From NCBI GenBank assembly GCA_026388345.1, contig JAPLJY010000056.1:1-15928 (forward strand): a DNA stretch of 15,928 nucleotides. The letters are read 5' to 3'. The DNA comes from Deltaproteobacteria bacterium. Its GTDB lineage: Bacteria; Desulfobacterota; Syntrophia; Syntrophales; UBA5619. Made by a program: the position numbers and the translations under genes. A model generated the notes under the pieces. The model was not told where the DNA came from and made no database searches. It saw only the letters and a program-made list of their open reading frames with translations. Of the stretch, positions 6,698 to 13,482 are shown one piece after another; the stretch's first letter is position 1, and every line of letters starts with the position of its first letter.

Positions 6698-8077
6698 TCA
6701 AAACCTGTACTGCATCTGCCACCGCAGGAGCGCGGCGTTCTCCGCCTTGTCGGTGTAAAACTTGCCGGGGATGAAATATTCCGCCTGCAAAAGGCCGCTG
6801 AGCTGCGTGGTAAAGTTGTGGCTCAGGATCAGGGTGGCCACCTGCCCCCGCTCCTTGCTGTTGTTCGAAAACATGGCGGCATTGAGGCCGGAGGTCGTCT
6901 GATCGGACCGGAGGTACTGATAGGAAAGGGCCAGATTGGTGGCGGCCGTCAAAGTAAGCCGGACGTTGGCCATGTAAATATGGAGGTTCGTCCAGTAGGC
7001 CGGAATGGGACCGCTGTCATTGACCGTCTCGTAGACCATGGGATAGATATAGATCTCGTTCCAGGTGGGGGCGCGGGCAAAAAGCGGGTCCCACCCCTCG
7101 TGCTGAGGCGTGGCGGGATCATCGCCGGACAGGTAGACATAGCCCAGGTCCCACTCCGGTTTCAAGGGTACCGCCTCATGCTTCCGTCCCACGAAGAGGT
7201 ACCCGCCGTTGCCCTTTCGGTCGCGGTCGTTGCCGTATTCGCCGAACTGATGGGCGAATTCGCCCCGCAACTTCCATTCGCCCACCGTCACGACGGCCCG
7301 GCCGCCGAGCGTATTCAGCTTTAGCTTCGCGTTCGTCCCGACAGGATCCTCCTCCTTGTAGATGTAATAGGGTTCCAGGGCGAGATAGCTGTTGATCCTG
7401 CTCTTGCCGTAGAGCACTACGCCCTGTTCGTCCGAGGCGTTGAGGAGGCGCTTGTTGTTGACATAGGTCGAGATGGAATCGGACCGCGCGGGGTAGAGCG
7501 AGGGCAGATAGGTGTCCGACTTGGGATCGGAGAGATAGATCAGATCGACGCTGTTGCCGTCGTTGATCCGCCAGACCGCCTTGGCGGCGTTGAAATAGGC
7601 CGTTCTCGAACCGTCGCCCGGGGTGCCGTCCAGGATCAGGAAGCCCTCTCCGTAGGCCCCCAGAAAGTCCTGGCGCCCGATCCTCAGGTCCAGGGGAAGT
7701 CCGGAGACGTTTCGGTAATCGAAATAGAGATTGTCCACAATCAGTTCATCCACATCGAACCGGTCGCTGTCCGACGTGCGATCCGCCGTTTCCAAAGGTT
7801 TGTATGTTCCCAGAAAGTACTTGGCCTCGTTGGTCAGCTTGAGATACGCGCCCAGGTCCTCGCCGAGGGCGGCCTTCCCCCACAGGGAGGAACGCAGGCG
7901 GAAGAAATCCCGGTCCGGATTCCCCCGGGTTTCCAGATCGGCCACCTTTTCCCAGTATTCCTGTCTCAGTCTGAATGCGCCGCCATAGTCGACATTGAAC
8001 GCCGCCGAAACGACGTCCGCAAAAAGAATCACACCAAGAGACAAAAGAACTGAAAAAACGAACCTCTTCTTGATCAT
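6698..8077 (-). CDS. alginate-export (AlgE-like) family outer-membrane porin
   Basis: A 459-residue exported protein. Residues 1-25 form a signal peptide (MIKKR, hydrophobic core, cleavage near VVSA|AF). The mature part shows alternating beta-strand patterns rich in Tyr, Trp and Arg, starting with FNVDYGGAFRLRQEYWEK, and ends in Phe (RWQMQYRF), the usual C-terminal signal of outer-membrane beta-barrels recognised by the Bam machinery. Motifs such as DLRIGRQDFLGAYGEG and VWRINDGNSVDLIY are typical of the alginate-export family, which in anaerobes mostly serves as general or substrate-specific porins rather than alginate exporters. An AGGAGGGG site precedes the ATG at 8077. No alginate synthesis genes are present, so an uptake or leakage role is more likely here. 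Confidence 0.8.
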   Translation of the reverse strand: MIKKRFVFSVLLSLGVILFADVVSAAFNVDYGGAFRLRQEYWEKVADLETRGNPDRDFFRLRSSLWGKAALGEDLGAYLKLTNEAKYFLGTYKPLETADRTSDSDRFDVDELIVDNLYFDYRNVSGLPLDLRIGRQDFLGAYGEGFLILDGTPGDGSRTAYFNAAKAVWRINDGNSVDLIYLSDPKSDTYLPSLYPARSDSISTYVNNKRLLNASDEQGVVLYGKSRINSYLALEPYYIYKEEDPVGTNAKLKLNTLGGRAVVTVGEWKLRGEFAHQFGEYGNDRDRKGNGGYLFVGRKHEAVPLKPEWDLGYVYLSGDDPATPQHEGWDPLFARAPTWNEIYIYPMVYETVNDSGPIPAYWTNLHIYMANVRLTLTAATNLALSYQYLRSDQTTSGLNAAMFSNNSKERGQVATLILSHNFTTQLSGLLQAEYFIPGKFYTDKAENAALLRWQMQYRF

Positions 8078-8197
8078 GCTTTCCCCTCCTTTATGTTACT
8101 CCGGCGCTGAAACGTACCATACGGCTGCCGGGGTAATCAGTTCGTTCATCGATATCACACGCCGCCGATGGATCAGAATTTGCTTTTGCCTGGGTTG

Positions 8198-8226
8198 AGG
8201 ATACGGGAAGGAGTCTTGTATATCAA
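8198..8226 (-). promoter_or_regulatory. promoter for the porin
   Basis: On the reverse strand TTGATA (8221-8226) is followed after 17 bases by TATCCT (8198-8203), about 120 bases before the porin start. The boxes match five and four of six consensus positions. The rest of the 316-base divergent gap (8078-8393) shows no gene. A TTGACA at 8320-8325 could serve the rightward DUF1232 gene but has no good -10 partner. Confidence 0.42.
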
Positions 8227-8393
8227 GCAGAATTTATTACAGAAGACTCAGCCGAAGGAGACTTTTTCCCGGCGGCATCGGCCGTCGGCAAAGTCTCGTC
8301 GTCCGGCGCCCGATCCCCCTTGACAAAGGCCGGTCGCTCTGCAATCCTGCGCGTGCATTCCCGGCCGGTAAGGCCTGAAACGGAGGAACATTC

Positions 8394-8777
8394 TTGCGAC
8401 CGTTCGCCGCCTGGACACAACGGGCACGCCTTCTGAAACGGGAGACGTTCACGCTCTACCTCGTCTGCCGCCACCCGCGCGTCCCCTGGTATGCGAAGTT
8501 TCTGGCCCTCATCGTCGTCGGCTACGCCCTCTCCCCGATCGACCTGATCCCGGATTTCATCCCCATCCTGGGATACCTGGACGACCTGATCCTCATCCCG
8601 CTGGGGATCATGCTCGTAATCCGCCTCATCCCGGCGGACGTGGTCGCGGAGTGCCGCGCCAGGTCGGAGGAGATGGTGGGAAAGGTGACCCGGGCCGGGA
8701 AGATCACGGCCGGGGTGGTCGTCGCAATTTGGATCCTCGCGGCGGCGCTCGTCATTCGTCTGATCCTCAGGAATTAG
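8394..8777 (+). CDS. DUF1232 (YkvA-like) small membrane protein
   Basis: A 127-residue protein whose central YALSPIDLIPDFIPILGYLDDL stretch (about residues 43-64, quoted in part: SPIDLIPDFIPILGYLDD) is the hallmark of DUF1232. Two hydrophobic segments, about 34-50 and 62-80, flank and include this motif. A third lies near 105-124 and ends in a basic tail. The function of the family is unknown; it is found in bacterial and organellar membranes. Translation probably starts at a TTG at 8394, seven bases after GGAGG, as no in-frame ATG precedes the motif. It stands alone between a divergent porin gene and the ArsR gene. Confidence 0.82.
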   Translation: MRPFAAWTQRARLLKRETFTLYLVCRHPRVPWYAKFLALIVVGYALSPIDLIPDFIPILGYLDDLILIPLGIMLVIRLIPADVVAECRARSEEMVGKVTRAGKITAGVVVAIWILAAALVIRLILRN

Positions 8778-8837
8778 TGGAACGTCGCCGGATACGATCT
8801 CCGGGCCTTGTCATCTGAATAATTTCAGTAGTAAGGA

Positions 8838-8883
8838 TTGACGGCAGCGTAAAAAAGATATAGATATATTCCGATATCTATAT
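8838..8883 (+). promoter_or_regulatory. arsR-type promoter with overlapping perfect inverted repeat
   Basis: TTGACG (8838-8843) is followed after 17 bases by TAGATA (8861-8866). ATATAGATAT (8858-8867) and ATATCTATAT (8874-8883) form a perfect 10-bp inverted repeat with a 6-bp spacer that covers the -10 and probable start site. AT-rich inverted repeats of this form upstream of an ArsR/SmtB gene are typically the repressor's own operator, so negative autoregulation is likely. Confidence 0.68.
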
Positions 8884-8917
8884 GATCATCTAAATATAAC
8901 ATGCACTGGGAGGCGTT

Positions 8918-9253
8918 ATGTCGAAAAAAAAGAATGGAAAATCAGCGAAAGATACGGAGCGTGTTGTCGCCGCCTTCAAGGCCCTGTCCAATGAAACGCG
9001 CCTGGGTGTTTTTGAGCATATCCGTCTCGGATTGGGACAGGCATCCCTGAATCAGGAATTGCGTCCCTCTGTCTGCAATGTGGCCAGCAATTTTGATATC
9101 TCCCTCTCCACGATATCCCATCACATCAAGGAACTCCGGAACGCCGACCTTGTCCGCTGCGAACGGCAGGGACAGACGATTCTTTGACAGCCGGTAGAAG
9201 AGACCATCAGGATGATGGTTGATTATCTCACCGGCAATCCAAAGGAGACGTAA
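8918..9253 (+). CDS. ArsR/SmtB-family winged-helix repressor with in-frame TGA at codon 90
   Basis: The first 89 codons give a clear ArsR domain: FKALSNETRLGVFEHI (helices 1-2), then the recognition region NFDISLSTISHHIKELRNAD and the wing LVRCERQGQTIL. An in-frame TGA (9185-9187) follows. Reading through it gives QPVEETIRMMVDYLTGNPKE to a TAA at 9251, which is the expected C-terminal dimerisation helix and brings the length to 111 residues, normal for the family. The TGA stands where many ArsR proteins, as I recall them, have Cys. Other candidate metal thiols are C53 in the SVCNVASNFD helix and C81 in the wing. Possible explanations are selenocysteine insertion, a nonsense mutation, a sequencing error, or a functional 89-residue form. 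Start ATG 8918 follows GGGAGG. The gene heads a cluster of small metal-binding-like proteins, though a second promoter lies downstream. Confidence 0.8.
9185..9235 (+). other. stem-loop beginning at the in-frame TGA, possible bacterial SECIS element
   Basis: After the TGA, GCCGGT (9190-9195) pairs with ACCGGC (9230-9235), GAG (9200-9202) pairs with CTC (9227-9229), and an apical stem ACCATC (9203-9208) pairs with GATGGT (9214-9219) around the loop AGGAT. The loop starts 22 bases after the TGA and has G at its second position, close to the geometry of the E. coli fdhF element, whose loop is AGGUCU. It lacks the GU pair seen in that loop. No T-run follows, so it is not an intrinsic terminator. 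The function is inferred from structure alone. Confidence 0.35.
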
Positions 9254-9361
9254 ACGATCCGTTTGTCCCTCCCGGATACCGGTTCAATGCCAAACCCGGC
9301 ACGCAAAAATCATAATTTAATATATTAATACATAGCCTTATCATATTCATAAAAATATCTC

Positions 9362-9389
9362 TTGACAAATTAAAACTAACGATTATTAT
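9362..9389 (+). promoter_or_regulatory. promoter for the small-protein cluster, flanked by inverted half-sites
   Basis: A perfect TTGACA (9362-9367) is followed after 16 bases by TATTAT (9384-9389). The surrounding 9310-9415 stretch is extremely AT-rich. Inverted copies ATTCATA (9345-9351) and TATGAAT (9403-9409) flank the promoter and could be operator half-sites for the upstream ArsR protein. This promoter lies between the arsR gene and the 9551 gene, about 160 bases before the latter. The 9254-9550 gap holds no clear gene. Confidence 0.55.
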
Positions 9390-9550
9390 ATTTCTAAAAT
9401 TATATGAATCTATGATTTCGGAAATGGCGGTGATCGCTTTCCCTTTCCATCATGAAATAAGAATGCGGAAGGGAGGTGAAGGAATCAGTGTAAGCCGTCG
9501 GGAAGTCAGGCGGAAGATGATGACGATAACAACAAGAAAGGAGAACAACC

Positions 9551-9829
9551 ATGTCGGCAGGTCAAGAGTCATACAAAAATTTCGGTTCCATGTGTTGCGG
9601 ACCCTGGGTTCATCACAGGCATCCAGCTTCAAAAACAAAGATCGGCTTTCTGCTGGTCACAATCGGTCTGATCTGGCTGGGATCAAGGGTGGGATTTCTC
9701 GATTTATCATGGCTACATGCCGTTCCCTTCTGGCCGGCGGCATTCATTCTGATTGGCGCCTGGCTAGTCTACAGGGGGTTCATGGGGAGGAAACCAGGAA
9801 CATTTGACAAAGAAAGGAAAGAGGTGTGA
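9551..9829 (+). CDS. small two-helix membrane protein with N-terminal Cys/His patch
   Basis: A 92-residue protein. Residues 15-24 read CCGPWVHHRH, a concentrated set of possible metal ligands. Two hydrophobic helices follow, about 30-47 (IGFLLVTIGLIWLG) and 58-76 (VPFWPAAFILIGAWLVYRGF), with a short loop and a basic C-terminal tail. The helix pair resembles the small LiaF/DUF5668-type transmembrane repeat, but I do not assign a family with confidence. AAGGAG lies seven bases before the ATG. The stop is one base before the next ATG, so this gene and the Met/Cys-rich gene are translationally coupled. The context suggests sensing or handling of a soft metal at the membrane. Confidence 0.68.
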   Translation: MSAGQESYKNFGSMCCGPWVHHRHPASKTKIGFLLVTIGLIWLGSRVGFLDLSWLHAVPFWPAAFILIGAWLVYRGFMGRKPGTFDKERKEV

Positions 9830-9830
9830 C

Positions 9831-10094
9831 ATGGAAGCGATGTTTACTAAGATGATGGAAGGATGCATGAAGGGCATGTCGGAGGAGGATAAGAAAAAAT
9901 TGATGGCCTGCGGGGAGAAGATGGCAGCGATGTGCCCGTGTATGGGGACGAAGGAGATGTCCGATGAGGACAGGAAGGACATGAGGGAAAAGATGATGGC
10001 CTTCTGCGGAAGCAAGATGGAGCTGATGTCGGCCTGTTTCAAGAAGGCAGGCTCAACGTCCGATCAGACATGTTGTTCAGAAAAGGCATCATGA
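9831..10094 (+). CDS. Met/Cys-rich small protein, probable soft-metal binder
   Basis: An 87-residue soluble protein with 16 Met (the start included) and 8 Cys (12, 27, 35, 37, 59, 69, 81, 82), many in motifs such as MCPCM and CC. It has no signal peptide. It consists of two related halves: MSEEDKKKLMACGEKMAAMC (16-35) and MSDEDRKDMREKMMAFCG (43-60) continuing to MSAC (66-69), which suggests an internal duplication. Such residue density is known in copper-, silver-, mercury- or arsenite-binding proteins, but I do not recognise this family. The ATG at 9831 is preferred over an upstream in-frame ATG at 9804 that overlaps the previous gene, because AAAGAGGTG precedes 9831. It is the third gene after the ArsR promoter region, consistent with metal-induced expression. 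Confidence 0.7.
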   Translation: MEAMFTKMMEGCMKGMSEEDKKKLMACGEKMAAMCPCMGTKEMSDEDRKDMREKMMAFCGSKMELMSACFKKAGSTSDQTCCSEKAS

Positions 10095-10107
10095 CAGGAT
10101 ACGCGTT

Positions 10108-10144
10108 GTCAAAGGGACCGGTCATGGTGACCGGTTCCTTTGAC
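10108..10144. repeat. 17-bp near-perfect intercistronic hairpin
   Basis: The left arm 10108-10124 (GTCAAAGGGACCGGTCA) pairs with 10128-10144 over 17 bp, with a single G-T wobble and a three-base TGG loop. GGGAAAAAC follows instead of a T-run, so strong rho-independent termination is unlikely. It lies between the Met/Cys-rich gene and the methyltransferase gene and may protect the upstream mRNA or reduce readthrough. Confidence 0.6.
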
Positions 10145-10158
10145 GGGAAAAACAAGCG

Positions 10159-10788
10159 ATGGAAGTATCGTTGAATTATGTGTATGCCGTCCTGGGCTGG
10201 GTCCTCTGGTGCACCATCCACAGCGCCCTGATCTCCATCACCGTGACGGAATATATGAAAAGGAAGTTGGGAGACGGCTTCCGGTTCTACCGCCTTTTTT
10301 ACAATGTGGTGTCTGTCGCGACGCTGATTCCCCTGATTTACTATTCCAACATGATTCGTGAAGCGCCGGTCTTCCGTTGGGAAGGTGCCCTGACGATTGT
10401 CCAGATTCTCCTGTTGGCGGCCTCCATCTATCTGTTCGTTGTCGGGGGCAGGCATTACAGTTGGGCGCAGTTTTGGGGGATTGCTCAAATCAGGGCGGGA
10501 CGGGCTCACGGTTCCCTTGCCAGGGGCGATTCATTCGTTGTGTCGGGCATCCACCGGATCATCCGCCATCCCTGGTACCTGGGCGGCATCCTGATCGTAT
10601 GGACGCAGGACCTGAGCGTCCCGACGATCCTGATCAACATGGTCATCAGCGTCTATTTTATCGTTGGATCCTTTCTGGAAGAGCTGAAGCTGGTGCGCGA
10701 GTTCGGCGACCGATACCGGGAATACCAGCGGACCGTCTCCATGCTTTTCCCCTGGCGATGGCTTAAAGCGACGATCGCAGAGGGTTAA
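10159..10788 (+). CDS. NnrU/ICMT-like integral membrane methyltransferase
   Basis: A 209-residue protein with about five hydrophobic helices. The N-terminal half has WVLWCTIHSALIS and FRFYRLFYNVVSV, a Cys-x-x-His-Ser and Arg-x-x-Tyr-Asn pattern typical of the NnrU family, which includes the methanethiol S-methyltransferase MddA. The C-terminal half has GIHRIIRHPWYLGGIL and EELKLVREFGDRYREYQR, which match the SAM-binding and catalytic end of isoprenylcysteine carboxyl methyltransferase-like enzymes (conserved RHPxYxG and the EE...YxxY pattern). It probably methylates a thiol, selenol or other small acceptor at the membrane, but the acceptor is unknown. The ribosome binding site is weak. The gene sits 64 bases after the Met/Cys-rich gene, across a strong hairpin, so it may belong to the same transcript at a lower level. 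Confidence 0.7.
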   Translation: MEVSLNYVYAVLGWVLWCTIHSALISITVTEYMKRKLGDGFRFYRLFYNVVSVATLIPLIYYSNMIREAPVFRWEGALTIVQILLLAASIYLFVVGGRHYSWAQFWGIAQIRAGRAHGSLARGDSFVVSGIHRIIRHPWYLGGILIVWTQDLSVPTILINMVISVYFIVGSFLEELKLVREFGDRYREYQRTVSMLFPWRWLKATIAEG

Positions 10789-11029
10789 ATCAAAAAGTAA
10801 GTCAAATCCGGCCGGGTAACTTTCTTTTGGGATGAAATTTGTATTCCTGTGCCGCTTTTCATGATAAAATCCCTATCCAAAATACAGGAATCAGCAACTG
10901 TTTTGTCTCCATCAGACAAGCGGTGGGTGCGGCTGTATCCATGGGAAAAGCCGGTAACGGGGGAAACGTTTCGATCTGAAATCCCACAAGTCATGGGAAA
11001 AACAATCAATCAGAAAGGAGAATTTTCAC
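10789..11029 (+). promoter_or_regulatory. leader region of the flavoprotein operon with inverted repeat
   Basis: This 241-base gap has no convincing gene. ATTCCTGT (10843-10850) and ACAGGAAT (10884-10891) form a perfect 8-bp inverted repeat, 33 bases apart, with an AT-rich TGATAAAAT (10862-10870) between them that could be a -10 region. This is compatible with a repressor or activator site at a promoter. The remaining 130 bases form a structured-looking, G-rich leader that I could not match to a known riboswitch. AAAGGAG lies nine bases before the next ATG. Confidence 0.35.
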
Positions 11030-12538
11030 ATGTCTCAGGAGAAGCCCCAAAAAGGCCTGACAAGAAGAGGGTTTATCGGCGCCGCGGCCGGAGCCGGCGC
11101 CGGGTTGGCAATGCTGATGGAGTTCGGGGTCAAAGAAGCGAAGGCCATGGCGCCGCCCAAGAAGTGGGACAAGGAAGTGGGTATCCTCATTGTGGGCACG
11201 GGGGCTGCCGGCCTATCCGCCGCCATCGAAGCCAAGAAGGCGGGGGCGGACGTGCTCATCCTGGAAAAGATGCCCTTCCTCGGAGGGAACACAGGGGTTT
11301 CCACGGCGGCAATGAACGGCGTGCAGAGCGCCCTCCAGAGGGAGCGGGGCGTGGCCTCATGGACGATCGAAGAGTTTTATGAATGGACGATGAAGGGGGG
11401 GGATTTCAAGAACAACCCAGCCCAGGTTCGCATTTTTGCCCAGGAATCGCCCAACGGCATCGATTTTCTCCGCACCCTGGGGGCGCCTTTTCCTCTGGTG
11501 ACCCGTCGGGCCATGGAGATTACGGATCGGTGGGGGGCCGGGCTCGTCGAACTCCTCGCCAAGGGCGTCGCCCAATTGAAGGTTCCCATCATGACCGAAA
11601 CCAAGGTCACCGCCCTGATCGCCGATGTCTCCACCCTTCCCAAAAAAGTATTGGGGGTTCGGGTGAAGGACAAAAGGGGGAAAATCCTGAACATCAGGGC
11701 CAAGAAGGCGGTCATCCTGGCGGCTGGCGGCTTCGGCGCCAACCCGGAGATGGTCGAGAAATATGATCCCTCCCTCAAGGGTTTTGCAACGACCAACATT
11801 CCCGGCGCGGCCACCGGGGAGTGCGCGATGATGGCCCTCTCTCTCGGTGCGGACACCGACGGCATCAACTACATCCAGATCCACCCCACCGTTTATGCCT
11901 TTGAGGGAAAGCGGAGTTTGATCTCGGAGACGCTGCGGGAAAACGGGGGAGCCATCATGGTCAACTCGGACGGCGACCGCTTCGTCGATGAGGAGCACAG
12001 AAGGGACGTGGTGGCCCAGACGATCCTGCAACAGAAGGGGAAAATCGCCTACCTGATCATCAGCAAGGAGACCTACCACAAGAAAACTGATGATTACGTA
12101 AAGGACGGGATGGTGATCCAGGCGGAGAGCCTCGATGAGCTGGCCCGGAAAATCAACGTCGATCCGGCCAGGCTCAAGGCGACCGCCGCCCGATACAGCG
12201 GCTACGTGGAGGCCAAGGACGACCTCGATTTCAAGCGGGGGCTCTACCGGGAGCTGGGGAAAACCCAGCACCTTCCCGCCAAGATCGAGACGGCGCCCTT
12301 CCATGCCATCAAGGTGACGCCGGGCATTCATCACTGCTGCGGCGGCCTGCGGATCAACACGAATGCCCAGGTGTTCGACGCCATCGAGGGCAAGGTGATC
12401 ATCGAGAAGCTCTACGCCGCCGGTGAGGTGGCGGGCGGGACCCACGGCACCAACCGCATGGGCGGGAATGCCATCCCCAACTGTATCATCTACGGCCGTA
12501 TCGCCGGGAAGAATGCCGCCGAGGAGAAAGAAGGCTGA
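11030..12538 (+). CDS. Tat-exported FAD-dependent fumarate-reductase-like flavoprotein
   Basis: A 502-residue periplasmic flavoprotein. The N-terminus has a twin-arginine signal (TRRGFIG at 11-17, then a hydrophobic stretch to about 40). VGTGAAGLSAA (55-65) is the FAD-binding Rossmann motif. By analogy with Shewanella flavocytochrome c3, the substrate-binding and catalytic residues are all present: H285 in IHPT, S299-E300, R325 in HRRD, H435 in HHCCGG, and R476 in THGTNRMGGN. This supports reduction of a 2-enoate double bond such as fumarate, methacrylate, acrylate, urocanate or a cinnamate-type acid. Leu replaces the Met that helps bind the distal fumarate carboxylate, and CC replaces TM after the His pair, so fumarate itself is uncertain. 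It lacks a fused haem domain; the cytochrome downstream would supply electrons. CoA ligase follows in the same orientation. Confidence 0.85.
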   Translation: MSQEKPQKGLTRRGFIGAAAGAGAGLAMLMEFGVKEAKAMAPPKKWDKEVGILIVGTGAAGLSAAIEAKKAGADVLILEKMPFLGGNTGVSTAAMNGVQSALQRERGVASWTIEEFYEWTMKGGDFKNNPAQVRIFAQESPNGIDFLRTLGAPFPLVTRRAMEITDRWGAGLVELLAKGVAQLKVPIMTETKVTALIADVSTLPKKVLGVRVKDKRGKILNIRAKKAVILAAGGFGANPEMVEKYDPSLKGFATTNIPGAATGECAMMALSLGADTDGINYIQIHPTVYAFEGKRSLISETLRENGGAIMVNSDGDRFVDEEHRRDVVAQTILQQKGKIAYLIISKETYHKKTDDYVKDGMVIQAESLDELARKINVDPARLKATAARYSGYVEAKDDLDFKRGLYRELGKTQHLPAKIETAPFHAIKVTPGIHHCCGGLRINTNAQVFDAIEGKVIIEKLYAAGEVAGGTHGTNRMGGNAIPNCIIYGRIAGKNAAEEKEG

Positions 12539-12547
12539 AGGTATTGC

Positions 12548-12578
12548 GGGGGATGCCGGTCATGTGGCCGGCTCCCCC
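12548..12578. repeat. GC-rich intercistronic hairpin
   Basis: GGGGGA (12548-12553) plus GCCGG (12555-12559) pair with CCGGC (12568-12572) plus TCCCCC (12573-12578), with one bulged T and an eight-base loop. No T-run follows. It lies between the flavoprotein and cytochrome genes, where it could adjust relative expression. Its centre shares CCGGTCATG with the hairpin at 10108-10144. Confidence 0.6.
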
Positions 12579-12608
12579 CCTTCTCAGGAAAAGTCAGGGT
12601 GTGGCGCT

Positions 12609-13352
12609 ATGAAAAAGAGGGGATACCTCGCGTTGTCTCTAATTGTTTTTTGTTTTGCGCTGGTCGGATTTTCCGGGAAAGAGGCATGGGCGGCAACAAC
12701 GATGTCCAACACGGCGAAACTCTCCTGCACAGGTTGCCATGGCGACTTTAAGTCCGTATTGCCGAAAGATCACGCACAGGTCGGCGGACAGGAGATCGCA
12801 GCCTGCCTGACTTGCCATCGACCCGGCAGTCCCGACAAGGCGGCGTCGAATCCCTTTGCCGCCCGCATCCATCGCCCGCACACCGGCCCCAAAGCGAAAA
12901 TGGATTGTCTGGTCTGCCACACCTGGACGCCCGGCAAGAGTTTCGGCCTGGTCAAACAGAAGGACTCCTGGGGTCCTCTCTCCCGACAGGAAATGGAATT
13001 GCTCAAGCAGACCATGGCCTCATGGTCCGACTCTCCCTATCTGGACTCTCTCCATGCAAGGCAGGATGTAACCTGTTCAGGATGCCACGCAAAAAGGCTG
13101 CCGACCACGGAAGATACGGTGGAGAACGACCGCTGCCTGAGCTGTCATGACAGCTACGAAAAACTGGCGGAGAAGACAACCTCCGCGCAGTTTCCCAAAC
13201 GAAATCCTCACCAGTCCCATCTCGTGGGGCTGGACTGTACCAAATGCCACATGGCCCACGGGGAGTCGAAGGTTTACTGCCTCCAGTGCCATTCCAGCTT
13301 CGACATGAAGATCCCCGGGGGACCGGCAGCGCCGCCGGGGACCGTGAAATAA
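12609..13352 (+). CDS. periplasmic seven-haem c-type cytochrome
   Basis: A 247-residue protein with a signal peptide (MKKRGYLALSLIVFCFALVG, cleavage near AWA|AT at 28) and seven CXXCH haem-binding motifs at about 40, 66, 100, 156, 176, 210 and 224 (CTGCH, CLTCH, CLVCH, CSGCH, CLSCH, CTKCH, CLQCH). Additional His residues (for example 55, 88, 91, 149, 201, 204, 217) could be distal ligands. The first pair resembles the N-terminal tetrahaem domain of flavocytochrome c fumarate reductases. A separate multihaem protein next to a periplasmic FAD reductase is expected to carry electrons from the quinol pool to the flavin. The ATG at 12609 is chosen because it starts the signal peptide directly. The ribosome binding site (AGGGTG) is modest. 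It is 70 bases after the flavoprotein gene. Confidence 0.88.
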   Translation: MKKRGYLALSLIVFCFALVGFSGKEAWAATTMSNTAKLSCTGCHGDFKSVLPKDHAQVGGQEIAACLTCHRPGSPDKAASNPFAARIHRPHTGPKAKMDCLVCHTWTPGKSFGLVKQKDSWGPLSRQEMELLKQTMASWSDSPYLDSLHARQDVTCSGCHAKRLPTTEDTVENDRCLSCHDSYEKLAEKTTSAQFPKRNPHQSHLVGLDCTKCHMAHGESKVYCLQCHSSFDMKIPGGPAAPPGTVK

Positions 13353-13403
13353 ATCAGACGGCGCGGGAATCGCCGACGCCCCCGCTGCCAGCCTTCATAT
13401 TTC

Positions 13404-13433
13404 TTGACACCCGAACTACCTTTCCGGTAGTGT
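13404..13433 (+). promoter_or_regulatory. candidate promoter with an inverted repeat in the spacer
   Basis: A perfect TTGACA (13404-13409) is followed after 18 bases by TAGTGT (13428-13433), a weak -10. ACTACC (13415-13420) and GGTAGT (13426-13431) form a perfect 6-bp inverted repeat with a 5-bp spacer between and over the boxes. This could be an operator that lets the CoA ligase respond separately from the two upstream genes. It lies about 50 bases before the ligase start. Confidence 0.4.
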
Positions 13434-13482
13434 GCGGCCCACGTCAGCAACATTCCCCCCCAAACATAGAGAGGCAACCACG

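Noticed and set aside
6365..7324. Forward-strand open frame of 319 codons under the hydrolase and porin
   Set aside because: It spans two well-supported reverse-strand genes and has no ribosome binding site or recognisable domain.
9412..9807. Forward open frame overlapping the small membrane protein
   Set aside because: It overlaps the 9551 gene in another frame; 9551 has a strong ribosome binding site and sensible membrane helices.
10849..11382. Forward open frame overlapping the flavoprotein start
   Set aside because: The translation turns into Arg/Gly-rich nonsense within the flavoprotein gene, and the Tat signal frame is clearly the real one.
11357..12445. Reverse-strand open frame of 362 codons under the flavoprotein
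   Set aside because: Same effect; the forward strand has the complete FAD and active-site motifs.
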